Source: Bacteroidetes bacterium GWF2_49_14 (GTDB taxonomy: Bacteria > Bacteroidota > Bacteroidia > Bacteroidales > UBA12481). Taken from it: DNA of 40,632 nucleotides. How positions within the stretch are numbered: position 1 is the stretch's first letter; every line of letters starts with the position of its first letter. Location of the stretch: positions 1 to 40,632 of the forward strand of contig MEOR01000081.1 in NCBI GenBank assembly GCA_001769295.1, given 5' to 3'. Shown piece by piece: positions 1-10,200 of this stretch. The notes under the pieces are model-generated. The model ran no database searches. It worked only from the letters and a program-made list of their open reading frames with translations, and was not told the DNA's origin. The position numbers and the translations under genes were made by a program.

Positions 1-2786
1 ATCTCCCGTTGTAACCTCTCAATAATCATCGGAGAAACGTTTCCGCCGCCATTACCACGATCGTCAATGATTAGTGCCTTTTTGGTGAGCTGAGGATAGT
101 AATGCTTAACAAATTCGTTTAATCCGTTTGCACCCATATCGGGAATATGTATGTAACCTACCTCACCGTTGGTCGCAGCCTCAACTTTGCGGATATTTTC
201 CTGAACCCAGCCGTAGTAATACAAGGATGACTCATTTGCCAGTGTCTTAATGAGGGTTGTGACTGGCTTGCTTCCATCCTTGTTTGCTGATGTTTTAAGT
301 TCGATCAACTGATTAGCCTTTCCAACCAGCAATGAAAATATATCTGTCACTTCCTTAACGGATTGGCCGTCAATTGAAACAATATAATCTCCCTCTTTAA
401 TCAGAGAGCCCGTTTCTGTGAGTGGTGAGCGCAACTCTGAACTCCAGTTGGCCCCTTCCAGAATTTTATCAATTCTGAAATAGCCGTTTTGATCTTTTGA
501 GAGTTTGGCGCCCAGCAATCCGGTTTGAATCCTTTCAGGCATAGGCCTCTCGCCATTATTCACGTAGGCATGACCCACGTTAAGCTCACCGATCATTTCA
601 CCGATCAGGTAGGAAAGGTCTGATCGTTGTCTAACATAGGGAACCAGCGGATTGTACTTATTGTATATGTCCCTCCAGTTTACTCCATGCATGTTGCGGT
701 CATAAAAGAAATCCCTCATGTGACGCCAGCTTTCGTCGAAAATCTGCTGCCATTCTGCATGCTTGTCCACCCGGGTTTTCAATCCGGCCAGGCTGATTGT
801 TTCATCAAGGGCAACTTTTGAAGTCGGAAGATCGACAACTGCATATTTGCCGCCCTGGCTGACCATCATCTTTTTCCCGTTAGGGCTTAAGGAGTATCCA
901 GTATTACTGGATAATTCAGTCTCTTTTTGCTTTGTAAGGTCAAAAAGTTTGAAACGACTACCCTGCACATCAGATGAGGTGAATGAATAATAAACACGAT
1001 CACTTACCGCTTCGATATTAAAATAATTACCCGCCGGAACAGGCAATTCAAGAATTCTTGTCCGTATGCCAGCCGGGTCAACAGTCAAAGCCTCTGCTTT
1101 CTTTTGATCCGTATGTTTAACGGGCTCAACTACCGCGACTTCATCATCCTTTGGGGAAAATGGTGATGGCGTCCCCGGATTCAGGATTGCGAGATATAAC
1201 TTGTTCATATCGTGATAACTATGGTTCCATTCGGTCGCAGAGTAGGTGGGATTGAATGTCCTCGTTGAAACAAAAATGAGGTATTTCCCGTCACGGCTGA
1301 ACACCGGGCTCCCTGAATTGTACCATCCATCGGTGACTTCGTAGCTCTTCCCGGATTCAATAGAATAGAGTCGTATTATACCAAATCCCTGTTCAGGCTT
1401 CACATAGGCTATCCATTTGGAATCAGGCCCCCAGGCGTAGTCTCCGATCGGTCCCATTTCCGATTCTTCAATCTTTTTTCCGGATCCTGTCTCTGTATTG
1501 ATCAACCAAAGCCGGAAGAGTTTGTCATGGTACAGGATCGATTTACTGTCGGGGGACCATTCGAATCCAAAAATATAGGTCTCACTGTTCTTTGTCAGCT
1601 GCCGGGCTGATTCCAGGGATTTGGGATCAGATATCCAGATTTCAAATTCACCCGTTTTATCTGAGAGCCAGGCGATCTTTGTTCCATCCGGGGACCAGGC
1701 CCCATTCCGTTCATGGATTCCTGAGGAAGCAGTTAGGTTTCTGGTAATTCCTTGTTTTACAGGGGTGTTGAACAACTCTCCATGTGCGGAAAACAAGACC
1801 CTCTCTGCATTTGGGGATAAGGATCCGGAACGGATCTGACCAGAAACATCTTTCCATTCGATGCGGTCATATAAATGGTCATTTCCTATTGACACAGGAA
1901 TCCGGTTGGTCTTTCCCGTGGCTGAAGAGAAATAGAACAGGTTTCCGGCTTTTTCAAAAACAATGGCCTCATTGAAACCTGATGGAAATTTTATGTCATA
2001 GTCCTTGAAATCGGTAACTTTTTCTGTTTTACCATTTTCAACCGAATAGCTATAAAGGTTCATGACCCTTTCGCGGTCGGAGAGGAAATAGATTTTGGAG
2101 CCGAGCCACATCGGGATTATATCCTGTGCTTTGTTGTTTGTAATGTTTACTGTCTTTCCCGATGCTGAATCAAAGATCCAGATATCATCCGCCATGCCGC
2201 CCTGGTAGTATTTCCAGGTCCGGAATTCCCTGAATACCCGGTTAAAGGCTAATTTCTTGCCATCCGGGGAATAGCTGTTAAATCCCCCCACGGAAAAAGG
2301 CAGTTCCTCCGATAGTCCTCCATTGGCAGGAACCCTGAACAGCTGGCCCTTGAAATCATTGAAGGATTGCTTTCTTGATCGATAAATGATGTATTTACCA
2401 TCAGGAGTCCAGCCCATAACAATGTTATTTGGCCCCATCCTGTCACCAACATCATCCCGTGATAGAGTAGCCGTGAAGGTTAGTCTTACAGGGTCCCCAC
2501 CTGAGGCCGGGATGGTAAAAACTTCAGTGTTGCCGTCATACTGGCCGGTAAAGGCAATGGTATTCCCGTCAGGCGAGAATCGTGCAAACAATTCATACCC
2601 AGGATGGGAGGTCAGTTGCCTGGCCTGACCGCCCTGGACGGCTACGGTGTACAGGTCACCTGCGTAAGTGAAAACAACCTGGTTTCCATTGGTGGCCGGA
2701 AACCTGAGTAGCCGTGTCTCTTCTTGACCGAAAGCCACTTGCGATAGCAGGGCAAAGGTGAAAACGAATAAATAATTCTTGATCAT
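1..2786 (-). CDS. Tricorn-like S41 serine protease, C-terminus cut by window edge
   Basis: 928 codons are visible from an ATG at 2786; the reading frame is still open at base 1, so the C-terminus is missing. The N-terminus is a signal peptide (MIKNYLFVFTFALLSQVAFG, cut before QEE), so the protein is exported. Residues ~25-640 carry repeated PD40/TolB-like propeller motifs (SPDGNTIAFTG, TPDGKYIIYRS, SPDGKKLAFNR, SRDGKYLIFVS). A helical core segment (~690-760), a PDZ-like segment (~760-850, SLIKEGDYIVSIDGQSV) and the start of the S41 catalytic domain (GNGGGNVSP, probable nucleophile S918) follow. H739 in NVGHAYV matches the tricorn catalytic histidine; the residue before it is Gly where archaeal tricorn has Ser. 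Family role: large protease acting on peptides or misfolded proteins, here in the periplasm or outside the cell. It is divergent from the epimerase gene across 250 bases. The family is clear; the substrate is unknown. Confidence 0.9.
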   Translation of the reverse strand, partial: MIKNYLFVFTFALLSQVAFGQEETRLLRFPATNGNQVVFTYAGDLYTVAVQGGQARQLTSHPGYELFARFSPDGNTIAFTGQYDGNTEVFTIPASGGDPVRLTFTATLSRDDVGDRMGPNNIVMGWTPDGKYIIYRSRKQSFNDFKGQLFRVPANGGLSEELPFSVGGFNSYSPDGKKLAFNRVFREFRTWKYYQGGMADDIWIFDSASGKTVNITNNKAQDIIPMWLGSKIYFLSDRERVMNLYSYSVENGKTEKVTDFKDYDIKFPSGFNEAIVFEKAGNLFYFSSATGKTNRIPVSIGNDHLYDRIEWKDVSGQIRSGSLSPNAERVLFSAHGELFNTPVKQGITRNLTASSGIHERNGAWSPDGTKIAWLSDKTGEFEIWISDPKSLESARQLTKNSETYIFGFEWSPDSKSILYHDKLFRLWLINTETGSGKKIEESEMGPIGDYAWGPDSKWIAYVKPEQGFGIIRLYSIESGKSYEVTDGWYNSGSPVFSRDGKYLIFVSTRTFNPTYSATEWNHSYHDMNKLYLAILNPGTPSPFSPKDDEVAVVEPVKHTDQKKAEALTVDPAGIRTRILELPVPAGNYFNIEAVSDRVYYSFTSSDVQGSRFKLFDLTKQKETELSSNTGYSLSPNGKKMMVSQGGKYAVVDLPTSKVALDETISLAGLKTRVDKHAEWQQIFDESWRHMRDFFYDRNMHGVNWRDIYNKYNPLVPYVRQRSDLSYLIGEMIGELNVGHAYVNNGERPMPERIQTGLLGAKLSKDQNGYFRIDKILEGANWSSELRSPLTETGSLIKEGDYIVSIDGQSVKEVTDIFSLLVGKANQLIELKTSANKDGSKPVTTLIKTLANESSLYYYGWVQENIRKVEAATNGEVGYIHIPDMGANGLNEFVKHYYPQLTKKALIIDDRGNGGGNVSPMIIERLQRE

Positions 2787-3036
2787 CTTGTAATATTTAG
2801 GATTTCAATAAATTGTAACCCATTAATGAGTCATTCCATTGTATGAATTCTGAAATTTAAAAGTAGGTAAACTCATGATTGCTGAGAAATGTCATGTTAA
2901 TTGTTATATTTTTTTACTCAACCCATTGTCCAGCAGCTAAATAAATATGTTTTTCCTGATATAAATCATATGGGGAAATCCTATTATTTGGATCTTGGAA
3001 GTTAATTTTGCACCGATTCCACAAACAGCAAATAAA
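2787..3036. other. Divergent intergenic region between the protease and the epimerase
   Basis: This 250-base AT-rich spacer must hold the promoters for the minus-strand protease and the plus-strand mce-mmd operon. Toward mce there is a TAATTTTGC box at 3003-3011 that fits the Bacteroidota -7 element. I found no convincing -7/-33 pair for the protease; the closest is TAAATTTC on minus at 2859-2852, with one mismatch. No RNA gene or repeat was seen here. Confidence 0.6.
3003..3011 (+). promoter_or_regulatory. Candidate -7 box for the mce-mmd operon
   Basis: TAATTTTGC matches the Bacteroidota consensus TAnnTTTG exactly and lies 26 bases before the mce ATG. No TTTG -33 element sits at the usual ~19-base distance; the nearest TTTG (2987-2990) is only 12 bases upstream. 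The call rests on the -7 box and its position alone. Confidence 0.4.
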
Positions 3037-3438
3037 ATGAACATTCAACGAATCGAACACATTGGAATAGCGGTCGCTAATCTTGAGGAGGCCATACGCT
3101 ATTATGAGGATATACTGAACCTGTCGTGCTATGCGATTGAAGAAGTTCCGGACCAGAAGGTGAGAACCGCTTTTTTTATGGTAGGGGAAACTAAAATTGA
3201 GCTTTTGGAATCCACGGATCCGGAAGGACCGATTGGCAAATTCCTCGAGAAAAAAGGAGAAGGGATCCATCATCTGGCTTTTGCAGTAGACAATGTTGAA
3301 AGTGCACTTACGGAGGCCGGATCGAAAGGAATCAGACTTATTGACCAGCAACCGCGCAAAGGGGCTGAAGGATTAAAAATTGGTTTTTTACATCCGAAAA
3401 GCACCATTGGGGTTCTTACTGAATTTTGTTCCAAATAG
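3037..3438 (+). CDS. mce: Methylmalonyl-CoA epimerase
   Basis: 133 residues of the vicinal-oxygen-chelate (glyoxalase) fold. It interconverts (S)- and (R)-methylmalonyl-CoA. The N-terminal HIGIAVANLEEA supplies a metal histidine (H8). HHLAFAVDNVE near residues 78-88 supplies the second, and GVLTEF near the C-terminus supplies the metal glutamate (E129). These are the ligand positions of known epimerases, and the length is standard. The frame is open 14 codons further upstream, but ATG at 3037 gives the family's usual N-terminus and lies behind a TAnnTTTG box. It is the first gene of a co-directional set with the methylmalonyl-CoA decarboxylase subunits, 15 bases before mmdA, which fixes its pathway: succinyl-CoA to propionyl-CoA. 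Confidence 0.95.
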   Translation: MNIQRIEHIGIAVANLEEAIRYYEDILNLSCYAIEEVPDQKVRTAFFMVGETKIELLESTDPEGPIGKFLEKKGEGIHHLAFAVDNVESALTEAGSKGIRLIDQQPRKGAEGLKIGFLHPKSTIGVLTEFCSK

Positions 3439-3453
3439 ATAAACGGAGATATT

Positions 3454-5013
3454 ATGTCAAGCCAGGAGAAAATAAAAGAATTAATTGACAAGCGGGAGGA
3501 AGCCAAACTTGGCGGGGGGAAGAAAAGAATTGAAGCCCAGCATGCCAAAGGGAAAATGACAGCCCGGGAACGGATTGATATGCTGTTGGACGAGGGCAGT
3601 TTTGAAGAGTTCGACATGTTTGTGACGCATCGTTGCACGCATTTCGGTATGGATAATCAACTGGTTCTTTCCGACGGTGTGGTTACAGGACATGGCACAA
3701 TCGATGGACGGGTCGTCTATGTTTTTGCGCAGGATTTCACGGTTTTTGGCGGAGCCCTGTCTGAAACCTTTGCTCTGAAAATCTGTAAGGTGATGGACCA
3801 GGCCATGAAGGTCGGTGCTCCGGTTATCGGAATCAATGACAGCGGTGGTGCCCGTATTCAGGAAGGGGTTAATTCACTGGCTGGATATGCCGAGATTTTT
3901 GAACGGAATATCCTGGCTTCCGGAGTAATTCCCCAGATCAGTGCCATTTTCGGTCCTTGCGCGGGTGGTGCCGTGTATTCACCGGCACTTACCGATGCCA
4001 TAATCATGAGTGAGGAAAATTCCTATATGTTTGTTACGGGTCCGAAAGTGGCCAAGACTGTTACCGGTGAGGATATAACGGTTGAAAATCTGGGAGGTCC
4101 GATGGTACATGGCCGCAAATCGGGCGTGGCTCATTTTATTGCCCGCGATGAGGAGGAAGGGCTGCTTCTGATCAGGAAACTACTAAGCTATCTTCCAAGC
4201 AATAATCTTGAAGAAGCTCCCATGATTGAAAGTGGCGATCCGGCTGACCGGACATCCGACTTCCTGAATGATGTCATCCCCGAGAACTCCAATCAGCCTT
4301 ATGATATTAAGGATGTAATCCATGATATTGTTGACGGTCATGAGTTTTTTGAAATGCATAGGAATTATGCACAGAACATTGTTGTTGGTTTTGCACGGCT
4401 GGGAGGCATTTCTGTTGGTATTGTCGCGAATCAGCCCAGCCATATGGCTGGCGTTCTTGATATCGATGCATCAAAGAAAGCTGCCCGTTTTGTAAGGCTG
4501 TGTGATTGTTTTAATGTTCCGATCCTGACCCTGGTTGATGTACCCGGCTTTTTGCCAGGCAGTGCCCAGGAGCATGGAGGGATTATCACAAACGGTGCCA
4601 AGTTGCTCTATGCCTACGGTGAGGCTACCGTGCCAAAAGTAACGGTTACCCTGAGAAAGTCTTACGGCGGAGCGCATGATGTTATGAGCTGTAAGCAGCT
4701 GCGTGGTGATATCAATTACGCTTGGCCAACTGCAGAAATTGCCGTTATGGGTGCTGCCGGAGCCATTGAAATCCTCGAGGGAAGAGCCATGCTGGAAATC
4801 AAGGACCTTGATGAACGGAAAACTTTTTTCCTTGAGAAGGAGAAGGAATATCGCGAGAAATTCGCAAACCCCTATGAAGCTGCGCGCTTTGGATATATCG
4901 ACGACGTTATTGAGCCCCGGAATACGCGTTTCCGGATTATCAGGGCTTTCCAGACACTCTCGACCAAGAAGGATACCAATCCACCTAAGAAGCATGGAAA
5001 TATTCCACTTTAA
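3454..5013 (+). CDS. mmdA: Methylmalonyl-CoA decarboxylase alpha subunit / propionyl-CoA carboxylase beta-type carboxyltransferase
   Basis: 519 residues, full length for the family. It is the carboxyltransferase that moves CO2 from methylmalonyl-CoA to the biotin of the carrier subunit, yielding propionyl-CoA. Two crotonase-like halves are visible. The N half has [13 protein letters not shown] and [16 protein letters not shown]; the C half has [10 protein letters not shown], the [14 protein letters not shown] segment and [16 protein letters not shown] sequence lies just upstream of the ATG. The sequence alone cannot separate PccB from MmdA. The gamma-, biotin- and beta-type pump subunits directly downstream, and the absence of a biotin carboxylase gene, favour the Na+-pumping decarboxylase. 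The enzyme is cytoplasmic and docked to the membrane complex. Confidence 0.94.
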   Translation: MSSQEKIKELIDKREEAKLGGGKKRIEAQHAKGKMTARERIDMLLDEGSFEEFDMFVTHRCTHFGMDNQLVLSDGVVTGHGTIDGRVVYVFAQDFTVFGGALSETFALKICKVMDQAMKVGAPVIGINDSGGARIQEGVNSLAGYAEIFERNILASGVIPQISAIFGPCAGGAVYSPALTDAIIMSEENSYMFVTGPKVAKTVTGEDITVENLGGPMVHGRKSGVAHFIARDEEEGLLLIRKLLSYLPSNNLEEAPMIESGDPADRTSDFLNDVIPENSNQPYDIKDVIHDIVDGHEFFEMHRNYAQNIVVGFARLGGISVGIVANQPSHMAGVLDIDASKKAARFVRLCDCFNVPILTLVDVPGFLPGSAQEHGGIITNGAKLLYAYGEATVPKVTVTLRKSYGGAHDVMSCKQLRGDINYAWPTAEIAVMGAAGAIEILEGRAMLEIKDLDERKTFFLEKEKEYREKFANPYEAARFGYIDDVIEPRNTRFRIIRAFQTLSTKKDTNPPKKHGNIPL

Positions 5014-5025
5014 AATTTGAAAAAT

Positions 5026-5379
5026 ATGGAATTAGCTTTTGTTATCAGTCCGGCCGATATAAAGCTCGGATTTATCATTGCCCTGGTGGGCATCGGTGTG
5101 GTGTTTTCCGCATTACTTGCCCTGACTGTAGTTTTTAATCAGATTCCCAGGATACTGAAAATTCAGCTGAAAAGGAAGGTTCGCAGATCGGGAAAACCCT
5201 TGAGCGGAGAGGATTGCTGTCCGGATATCAGTGGAGATACCAATGCGGCGATTGCCCTGGCTCTGCATTTATATTTCAGCGAACAGCACGATAAAGAGTC
5301 CAATATTGTAACCATCGAAAAGGTATCTAAAAGATATTCTCCCTGGAGTTCCAAGATCTACGGACTCCGGAATTTGTAA
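5026..5379 (+). CDS. Na+-pumping decarboxylase gamma-type subunit (OadG/MmdD family)
   Basis: 117 residues with one membrane helix at about residues 10-36 (LGFIIALVGIGVVFSALLALTVVF), followed by a basic stretch and a small soluble tail containing AIALALHLYFSE. This layout fits the OadG/MmdD subunit that holds the carboxyltransferase and the membrane pump together. Sequence in this family is poorly conserved, so the call leans on topology and on position between the alpha and biotin-carrier genes. ATG at 5026 is preferred to an in-frame TTG at 5017. The C-terminal SPWSSKIYGLRNL is often seen in Bacteroidota members. Confidence 0.85.
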   Translation: MELAFVISPADIKLGFIIALVGIGVVFSALLALTVVFNQIPRILKIQLKRKVRRSGKPLSGEDCCPDISGDTNAAIALALHLYFSEQHDKESNIVTIEKVSKRYSPWSSKIYGLRNL

Positions 5380-5409
5380 GGTATGCGCATCGACTAAATA
5401 TATTTACCC

Positions 5410-5826
5410 ATGAAATCCTATAAATTTAGCATACAAGGCTCCCAGTACGAGGTTGAGATTATATCAGTTGAAGATAATCTCGCTAATATAACGGTTAACG
5501 GAACCAGTTATGAAATCGAAATTCAACGACAAGTGCCAGTAAACAAAACCCCGATTCTGATAAGAAATCCTGTAAAGGCTCCGGTGTTTCCCAAACAGTC
5601 TGGCGGAGGTGGTTTTTTAGCGGTGCGCACTCCTCTGCCCGGAAATGTTTTGAGTATCACTAAAAATAACGGGGACGTTGTGAAAAGAGGAGACCAGATA
5701 CTTACTTATGAAGCAATGAAAATGGAGAATAAAATCCTGTCGGAAAAGGATGGAATTATCAGGAATATGAAAGTTTCGGCCGGGGACATCATTCTACAGG
5801 ATCAGATTCTGTTTGAAATTGAATAA
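5410..5826 (+). CDS. mmdC: Biotin carboxyl carrier subunit of methylmalonyl-CoA decarboxylase
   Basis: 138 residues. The N-terminal ~45 residues form a small beta-rich segment. A Pro/Gly-rich linker (PVFPKQSGGGG) follows, then a biotinyl domain at ~70-138. The biotinylation motif EAMKMEN is intact, with the target lysine at K104. The carrier shuttles carboxyl groups from the MmdA active site to the membrane beta subunit. It lies between the gamma and beta subunit genes, six bases before the latter, in the usual Bacteroidota order. Confidence 0.94.
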   Translation: MKSYKFSIQGSQYEVEIISVEDNLANITVNGTSYEIEIQRQVPVNKTPILIRNPVKAPVFPKQSGGGGFLAVRTPLPGNVLSITKNNGDVVKRGDQILTYEAMKMENKILSEKDGIIRNMKVSAGDIILQDQILFEIE

Positions 5827-5832
5827 AGGGGA

Positions 5833-7182
5833 ATGAAAAAAGCAATCACAGTATTCGGGGCTTTATTGATCCTGGCATCAATTTCATGGATCTTCCCTGT
5901 AAAGAACCCCGGAAATTCAAAAACAGCTGGTGTGGAACTGAATTCTGCCAGTAACCAGGTAGAGGGACAGTCGAATGGTGAAAATGAATCCACTGATTTT
6001 TCCAAAGCAGCAACTGGCGGAGTGAGAAAATTTTGGGAGGATAGCGGATTTCATAATGCTACACCAAAGCACCTTTTAATGATTCTCGCCGGCCTTGTTT
6101 TTTTGTATCTCTCAATCAGACATGGATTTGAGCCACTACTTCTGGTTCCAATCGGCATGGGGATACTCATCGGAAATGTACCATTTGCTTTGGATGCCGG
6201 CCTTGGCATAGGAATTTACGAAAAGGGGAGTGTATTGAACTACCTTTACTTTGGTGTTACTGCCGGAATCTATCCACCCTTGATTTTTCTGGGCCTGGGT
6301 GCCCTGACTGATTTTTCCTACCTGATTTCAAATCCCAAAACGCTTCTATTAGGAGCTGTGGCTCAACTGGGAATTTTTGTTGCCCTGTTGGGGGCATTAT
6401 GGCTGGGATTTACACTACCTGAGGCAGCTTCAATCGGAATTATCGGAGGTGCTGATGGACCCACAGCAATTTTCACTGCCTCAAGACTTGCAAACGGAGT
6501 CAAGATATGGAACGGGATTACAAGTGCCAATCTTATCGGTCCTATTGCTATTGCGGCCTATTCATATATGGCATTGATTCCGATAATTCAACCTCCGGTG
6601 ATGCGGCTCCTGACAACGAAGAAAGAACGGTTGATCCGCATGAAAGCACCGCGTCAGGTTTCAACAACGGAGAAAATTCTATTCCCGATTATTGGTCTTC
6701 TTTTAACCTGCTTTATTGCCCCAGGAGCCTTGCCGTTATTGGGAATGCTGTTTCTGGGAAATATCCTTCGGGAGAGTGGGGTTACCCGTCGTCTGGCTGA
6801 AACTGCCCGAAATTCACTGATCGATATTTGTACCATCCTCGTTGGATTAACCGTTGGTGCATCAACACAGGCCGATGTTTTTTTAACTCCAAAATCCCTT
6901 ATGATTTTCGGTCTTGGTGCCTGTGCATTTGTTTTCTCAACGGCTGGCGGTGTACTTTTTGCAAAACTGATGAATCTCTTTTTGAAGCCTGAAAACCGGG
7001 TCAATCCACTCATTGGTTCTGCCGGTGTCTCTGCTGTACCAGCTGCCGCCCGGGTTTCCCAGGTTGAAGGCTTGCGGGCTGACCCAACCAATCACCTCCT
7101 TATGCATGCAATGGGCCCCAATGTAGCGGGCGTTATAGGCAGTGCTGTTGCGGCAGGGATTTTGCTTAGCTTTCTGGCCTAG
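5833..7182 (+). CDS. mmdB: Na+-translocating decarboxylase beta subunit (OadB/MmdB family)
   Basis: 449 residues, a polytopic membrane protein. It decarboxylates carboxybiotin and couples this to Na+ export. The family signature GGADGPTAIFTA is present; D208 in it aligns with the essential Na+/proton-coupling aspartate of Klebsiella OadB (D203). The C-terminal GPNVAGVIGSAVAAG (N430) is the other conserved pump motif. An N-terminal extension of about 80 residues with one hydrophobic segment and a polar Gly/Asn-rich stretch precedes the core; from memory such extensions are common in Bacteroidota. A purine-rich AAAGGGG sequence sits just before the ATG. It is the last gene of the operon, followed by a hairpin terminator. 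Confidence 0.94.
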   Translation: MKKAITVFGALLILASISWIFPVKNPGNSKTAGVELNSASNQVEGQSNGENESTDFSKAATGGVRKFWEDSGFHNATPKHLLMILAGLVFLYLSIRHGFEPLLLVPIGMGILIGNVPFALDAGLGIGIYEKGSVLNYLYFGVTAGIYPPLIFLGLGALTDFSYLISNPKTLLLGAVAQLGIFVALLGALWLGFTLPEAASIGIIGGADGPTAIFTASRLANGVKIWNGITSANLIGPIAIAAYSYMALIPIIQPPVMRLLTTKKERLIRMKAPRQVSTTEKILFPIIGLLLTCFIAPGALPLLGMLFLGNILRESGVTRRLAETARNSLIDICTILVGLTVGASTQADVFLTPKSLMIFGLGACAFVFSTAGGVLFAKLMNLFLKPENRVNPLIGSAGVSAVPAAARVSQVEGLRADPTNHLLMHAMGPNVAGVIGSAVAAGILLSFLA

Positions 7183-7208
7183 GAACAGAAAACCGCAGAT
7201 ATTGTGAG

Positions 7209-7236
7209 ATCCCCGCCACATCGGGGATTTCTGTTT
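7209..7236 (+). terminator. Rho-independent terminator of the mmd operon
   Basis: A 7-bp stem, ATCCCCG (7209-7215) with CGGGGAT (7222-7228), has a six-base loop and is followed by the T-rich run TTTCTGTTT. It lies 26 bases after the mmdB stop and before the next gene's promoter box. Confidence 0.8.
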
Positions 7237-7244
7237 CAAATCTT

Positions 7245-7252
7245 TATCTTTG
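7245..7252 (+). promoter_or_regulatory. Candidate -7 box for the lamin-tail protein gene
   Basis: TATCTTTG matches TAnnTTTG exactly, lies directly after the mmd terminator and 24 bases before the ATG at 7277. No clear TTTG -33 element is present at the expected spacing. Confidence 0.5.
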
Positions 7253-7276
7253 TACCAGAACAGCCGGTACACAATT

Positions 7277-10200
7277 ATGATAAAGAAGTTTGTTTTATTG
7301 ATTGCCATGATCCCTGGCACTGCTTTGCTGTCTCAAAATATCGTGATCAATGAGGTAGCAGCCTCGGTGGTGAACTCAAATGTGGATGATTACGGGGAGT
7401 ACGAAGACTGGATCGAGGTTTATAATTCATCAGCCAGGGATGTCGATCTGGCTGGCTGGTTCATTACGGATAATCTTAAAAAACCAAAAAAATTTAAGAT
7501 CCCTTCAGGAAATCCAAGGCTTACTACAATTCTCGCAGGTTCCTTTCTTCTTTTCTGGCCTGATAGGGATACGGTGCAAGGACCTAATCACCTGGGCTTT
7601 GCTTTAAACAGGGGAGGTGAGGAGCTTGCCCTTTACAGGCCTTCACCAACAGGCCTCATTCTGGTAGATTCGGTGAAATATGACAGTCTTCCCAGTGACC
7701 AGTCCTTCGGAAGATGCCCGGAACGCGATAATGTATGGATCATTCTCAAGCGGCCCACACCCGGTAAGGCTAATATCTGCTCACCGGTTCAGGAGAAAAG
7801 AAGGTTGAGGTTTCCGGTTCCGGAACCTCCGGGCTATGACTCGGAAGTCCCATGGACCTGGGGTGTGCCGGAATTTACAAGCATCGTGATCAAAGTGAAT
7901 GAACTGATTTGCAACAATTCAAAAAGTTATGCAGATGAGCTCGGCGAGTACGATGACTGGGTAGAACTGTATAATCCCGGTTCATCCCCGGTCAATGTTG
8001 CCGGCTGGTATGTATCCGATACAACCCTTCCATCAACCTTTCACCGAATACCTACCTACGATCCGAACAAAACCATTGTACCGGCAGGAGGCTTCCTTGT
8101 TTTATGGGCTGACGGACAACCGATTCAGGGCCCTGCTCATTTGCCGTTTAAGTTTGATAAGGACGGTGAAGAATTTTACCTGGCAAAGATGGTCAATGGT
8201 CAGCTCCAGATCATGGATCAGGTAGTTTTTCCTAAAGCTAAAAACGATGTTCCTTATGGTAGGATACCCGATGGCACAGGGTCCTGGAAAGTGCTCTCGG
8301 ATCCTACTCCCGGAACAGCGAACGTGCCTGCGAGGGTCTTATCAGGGTTTGTTGTAAATGAGATCATGGCTGTCTCCGGCCCGTCTGTTCTTGACGAATG
8401 GGGAGAAGAGACCGATTGGATCGAGTTTTATAATCCCTCCGGTTCCCCGGTCAATCTGGGCGGTCTTTACATTACCGACAGCACCGGAGATCTTCAAAAA
8501 TCAAGAATTCCCACGCACATTCCTGACTCCACAACCATAGCATCGGGCGGATATCTGTTATTGTATGCAGACAATGCTACCTGGCAAGGTTGCAGACATC
8601 TTAACTTCAAATTGCCAGCTGGTGGGGAAAAGATAGTCCTGACGCAGGCTGACGGAGTTACACCCCTGACTGAGATCTCCTATTCTTACCAGGCCGGTGA
8701 TGCTTCCTATGGCCGGTTTCCCAACGGAACTGAAAACTGGGTTTTTACCACGCCCTCACCTGGTCAGCCCAATACGTATTCCTTTAGTCCGGTTACCGGC
8801 ATCTATATTAACGAGATTCTGGCAGACAATCTCACTACTTTCCCGGATAACCTTGGGGAAATTGAGGATTGGATTGAACTATACAACAGCAATGATTTTG
8901 CAGTTAACGTTGGAGGACTTTATCTCTCCGATTCCCTGGGGCATACACTCCAATTCAGGATACCCAATACATTTCCCGATTCAACCACGATACCACCCTT
9001 GTCTTTTATGGTTTTCTGGGCCGATAACGATCCCCGGCAAGGGGTGCGTCACCTGGACCTGAAGCTTTCTGGTTCCGGCGAATTTGTTTCCCTGTCGCAA
9101 TTCAGAAGTGAAGCTACCATTCTTGACAGTTATAACTTTGGGCTACAAATTGAAAATATTGCGATTGGACGCTATCCCGATGGACAACCCGAATGGAGTG
9201 TTATGTCTGTCCCATCTCCGGGATCCGCGAACCAGAAATTAGATGTTACACGAACTACGGGGCTGTATATCAATGAAATAATGGCTCGAAGTACTAAGAC
9301 TTACCCGGATGAAACCGGTGCGTTTTCTGACTGGATTGAGGTATATAATTCCAATGATTACGCGATTGATCTCGCTGGAAAATATCTGACCAATGTTTTG
9401 AATCAGCCCGCGTTAAGTCAGGTCCCCGCCAATTCTGCGGCTATGACAACCATACCCGGAAAAGGCTATCTGGTTTTCAGAGCAGATGAGCTGCCTGCCG
9501 CAGGCATCCTTCACCTGAAATTCAGTCTGAAGGGTTCAGGTGATCAGGTTGGCCTTTACGAAAATATTGGTGGGTATTACTATGTGATTGACAGTGTTAC
9601 ATATGGCATCCAGGATAGTGATATCAGTTTTGGGCGTTTAACTGACGGGGCATCCGGCTGGACTCTGTTTACCATACCAACGCCGAATTCAGCTAATGGA
9701 GTTGAGCCAAGCGCCATAAAAGGTTTATATATCAATGAGATAATGGCCAGAAATACAAAAACCATCCAGGATGACGGCGGCCGGTATGAAGATTGGATAG
9801 AGCTATACAACTCAACCAATCAAATGATTGATATTGGTGGACTCTATTTTAGCGATACGAAGGATGAACCCCTGAAAAGCATGATACCGATAAATAATCC
9901 TGCTAAAACCAGGATACCAGCCAAAAGTTATCTCCTGGTATGGCCGGATCTGCAAAGGACGGAGGGGGCCCTCCATCTGAATTTTGAACTCGCAGGTGCC
10001 GGGGAACCGCTCACTATTGTTCAATTGTTAAATGGGACAAACCATATCCTGGATTCAATCTCTTATCCGATACAAACGGCCGATATTTCGTATGGAAGAC
10101 TTGGTGATGGAGCACCCTGGTGGGCATGGTTCAGAACCCCGACACCTGATGCAGCCAACAGCACTCAGACAGCTGATTTGCAATTAGTACCTGAAGGGGA

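Noticed and set aside
4471-4995. Minus-strand frame of 174 codons inside mmdA
   Set aside because: Antisense to conserved carboxyltransferase sequence; no motif support.
7343-10170. CRISPR-like array
   Set aside because: The regular 450-base spacing is due to protein-coding lamin-tail repeats, far longer and less identical than CRISPR repeats.
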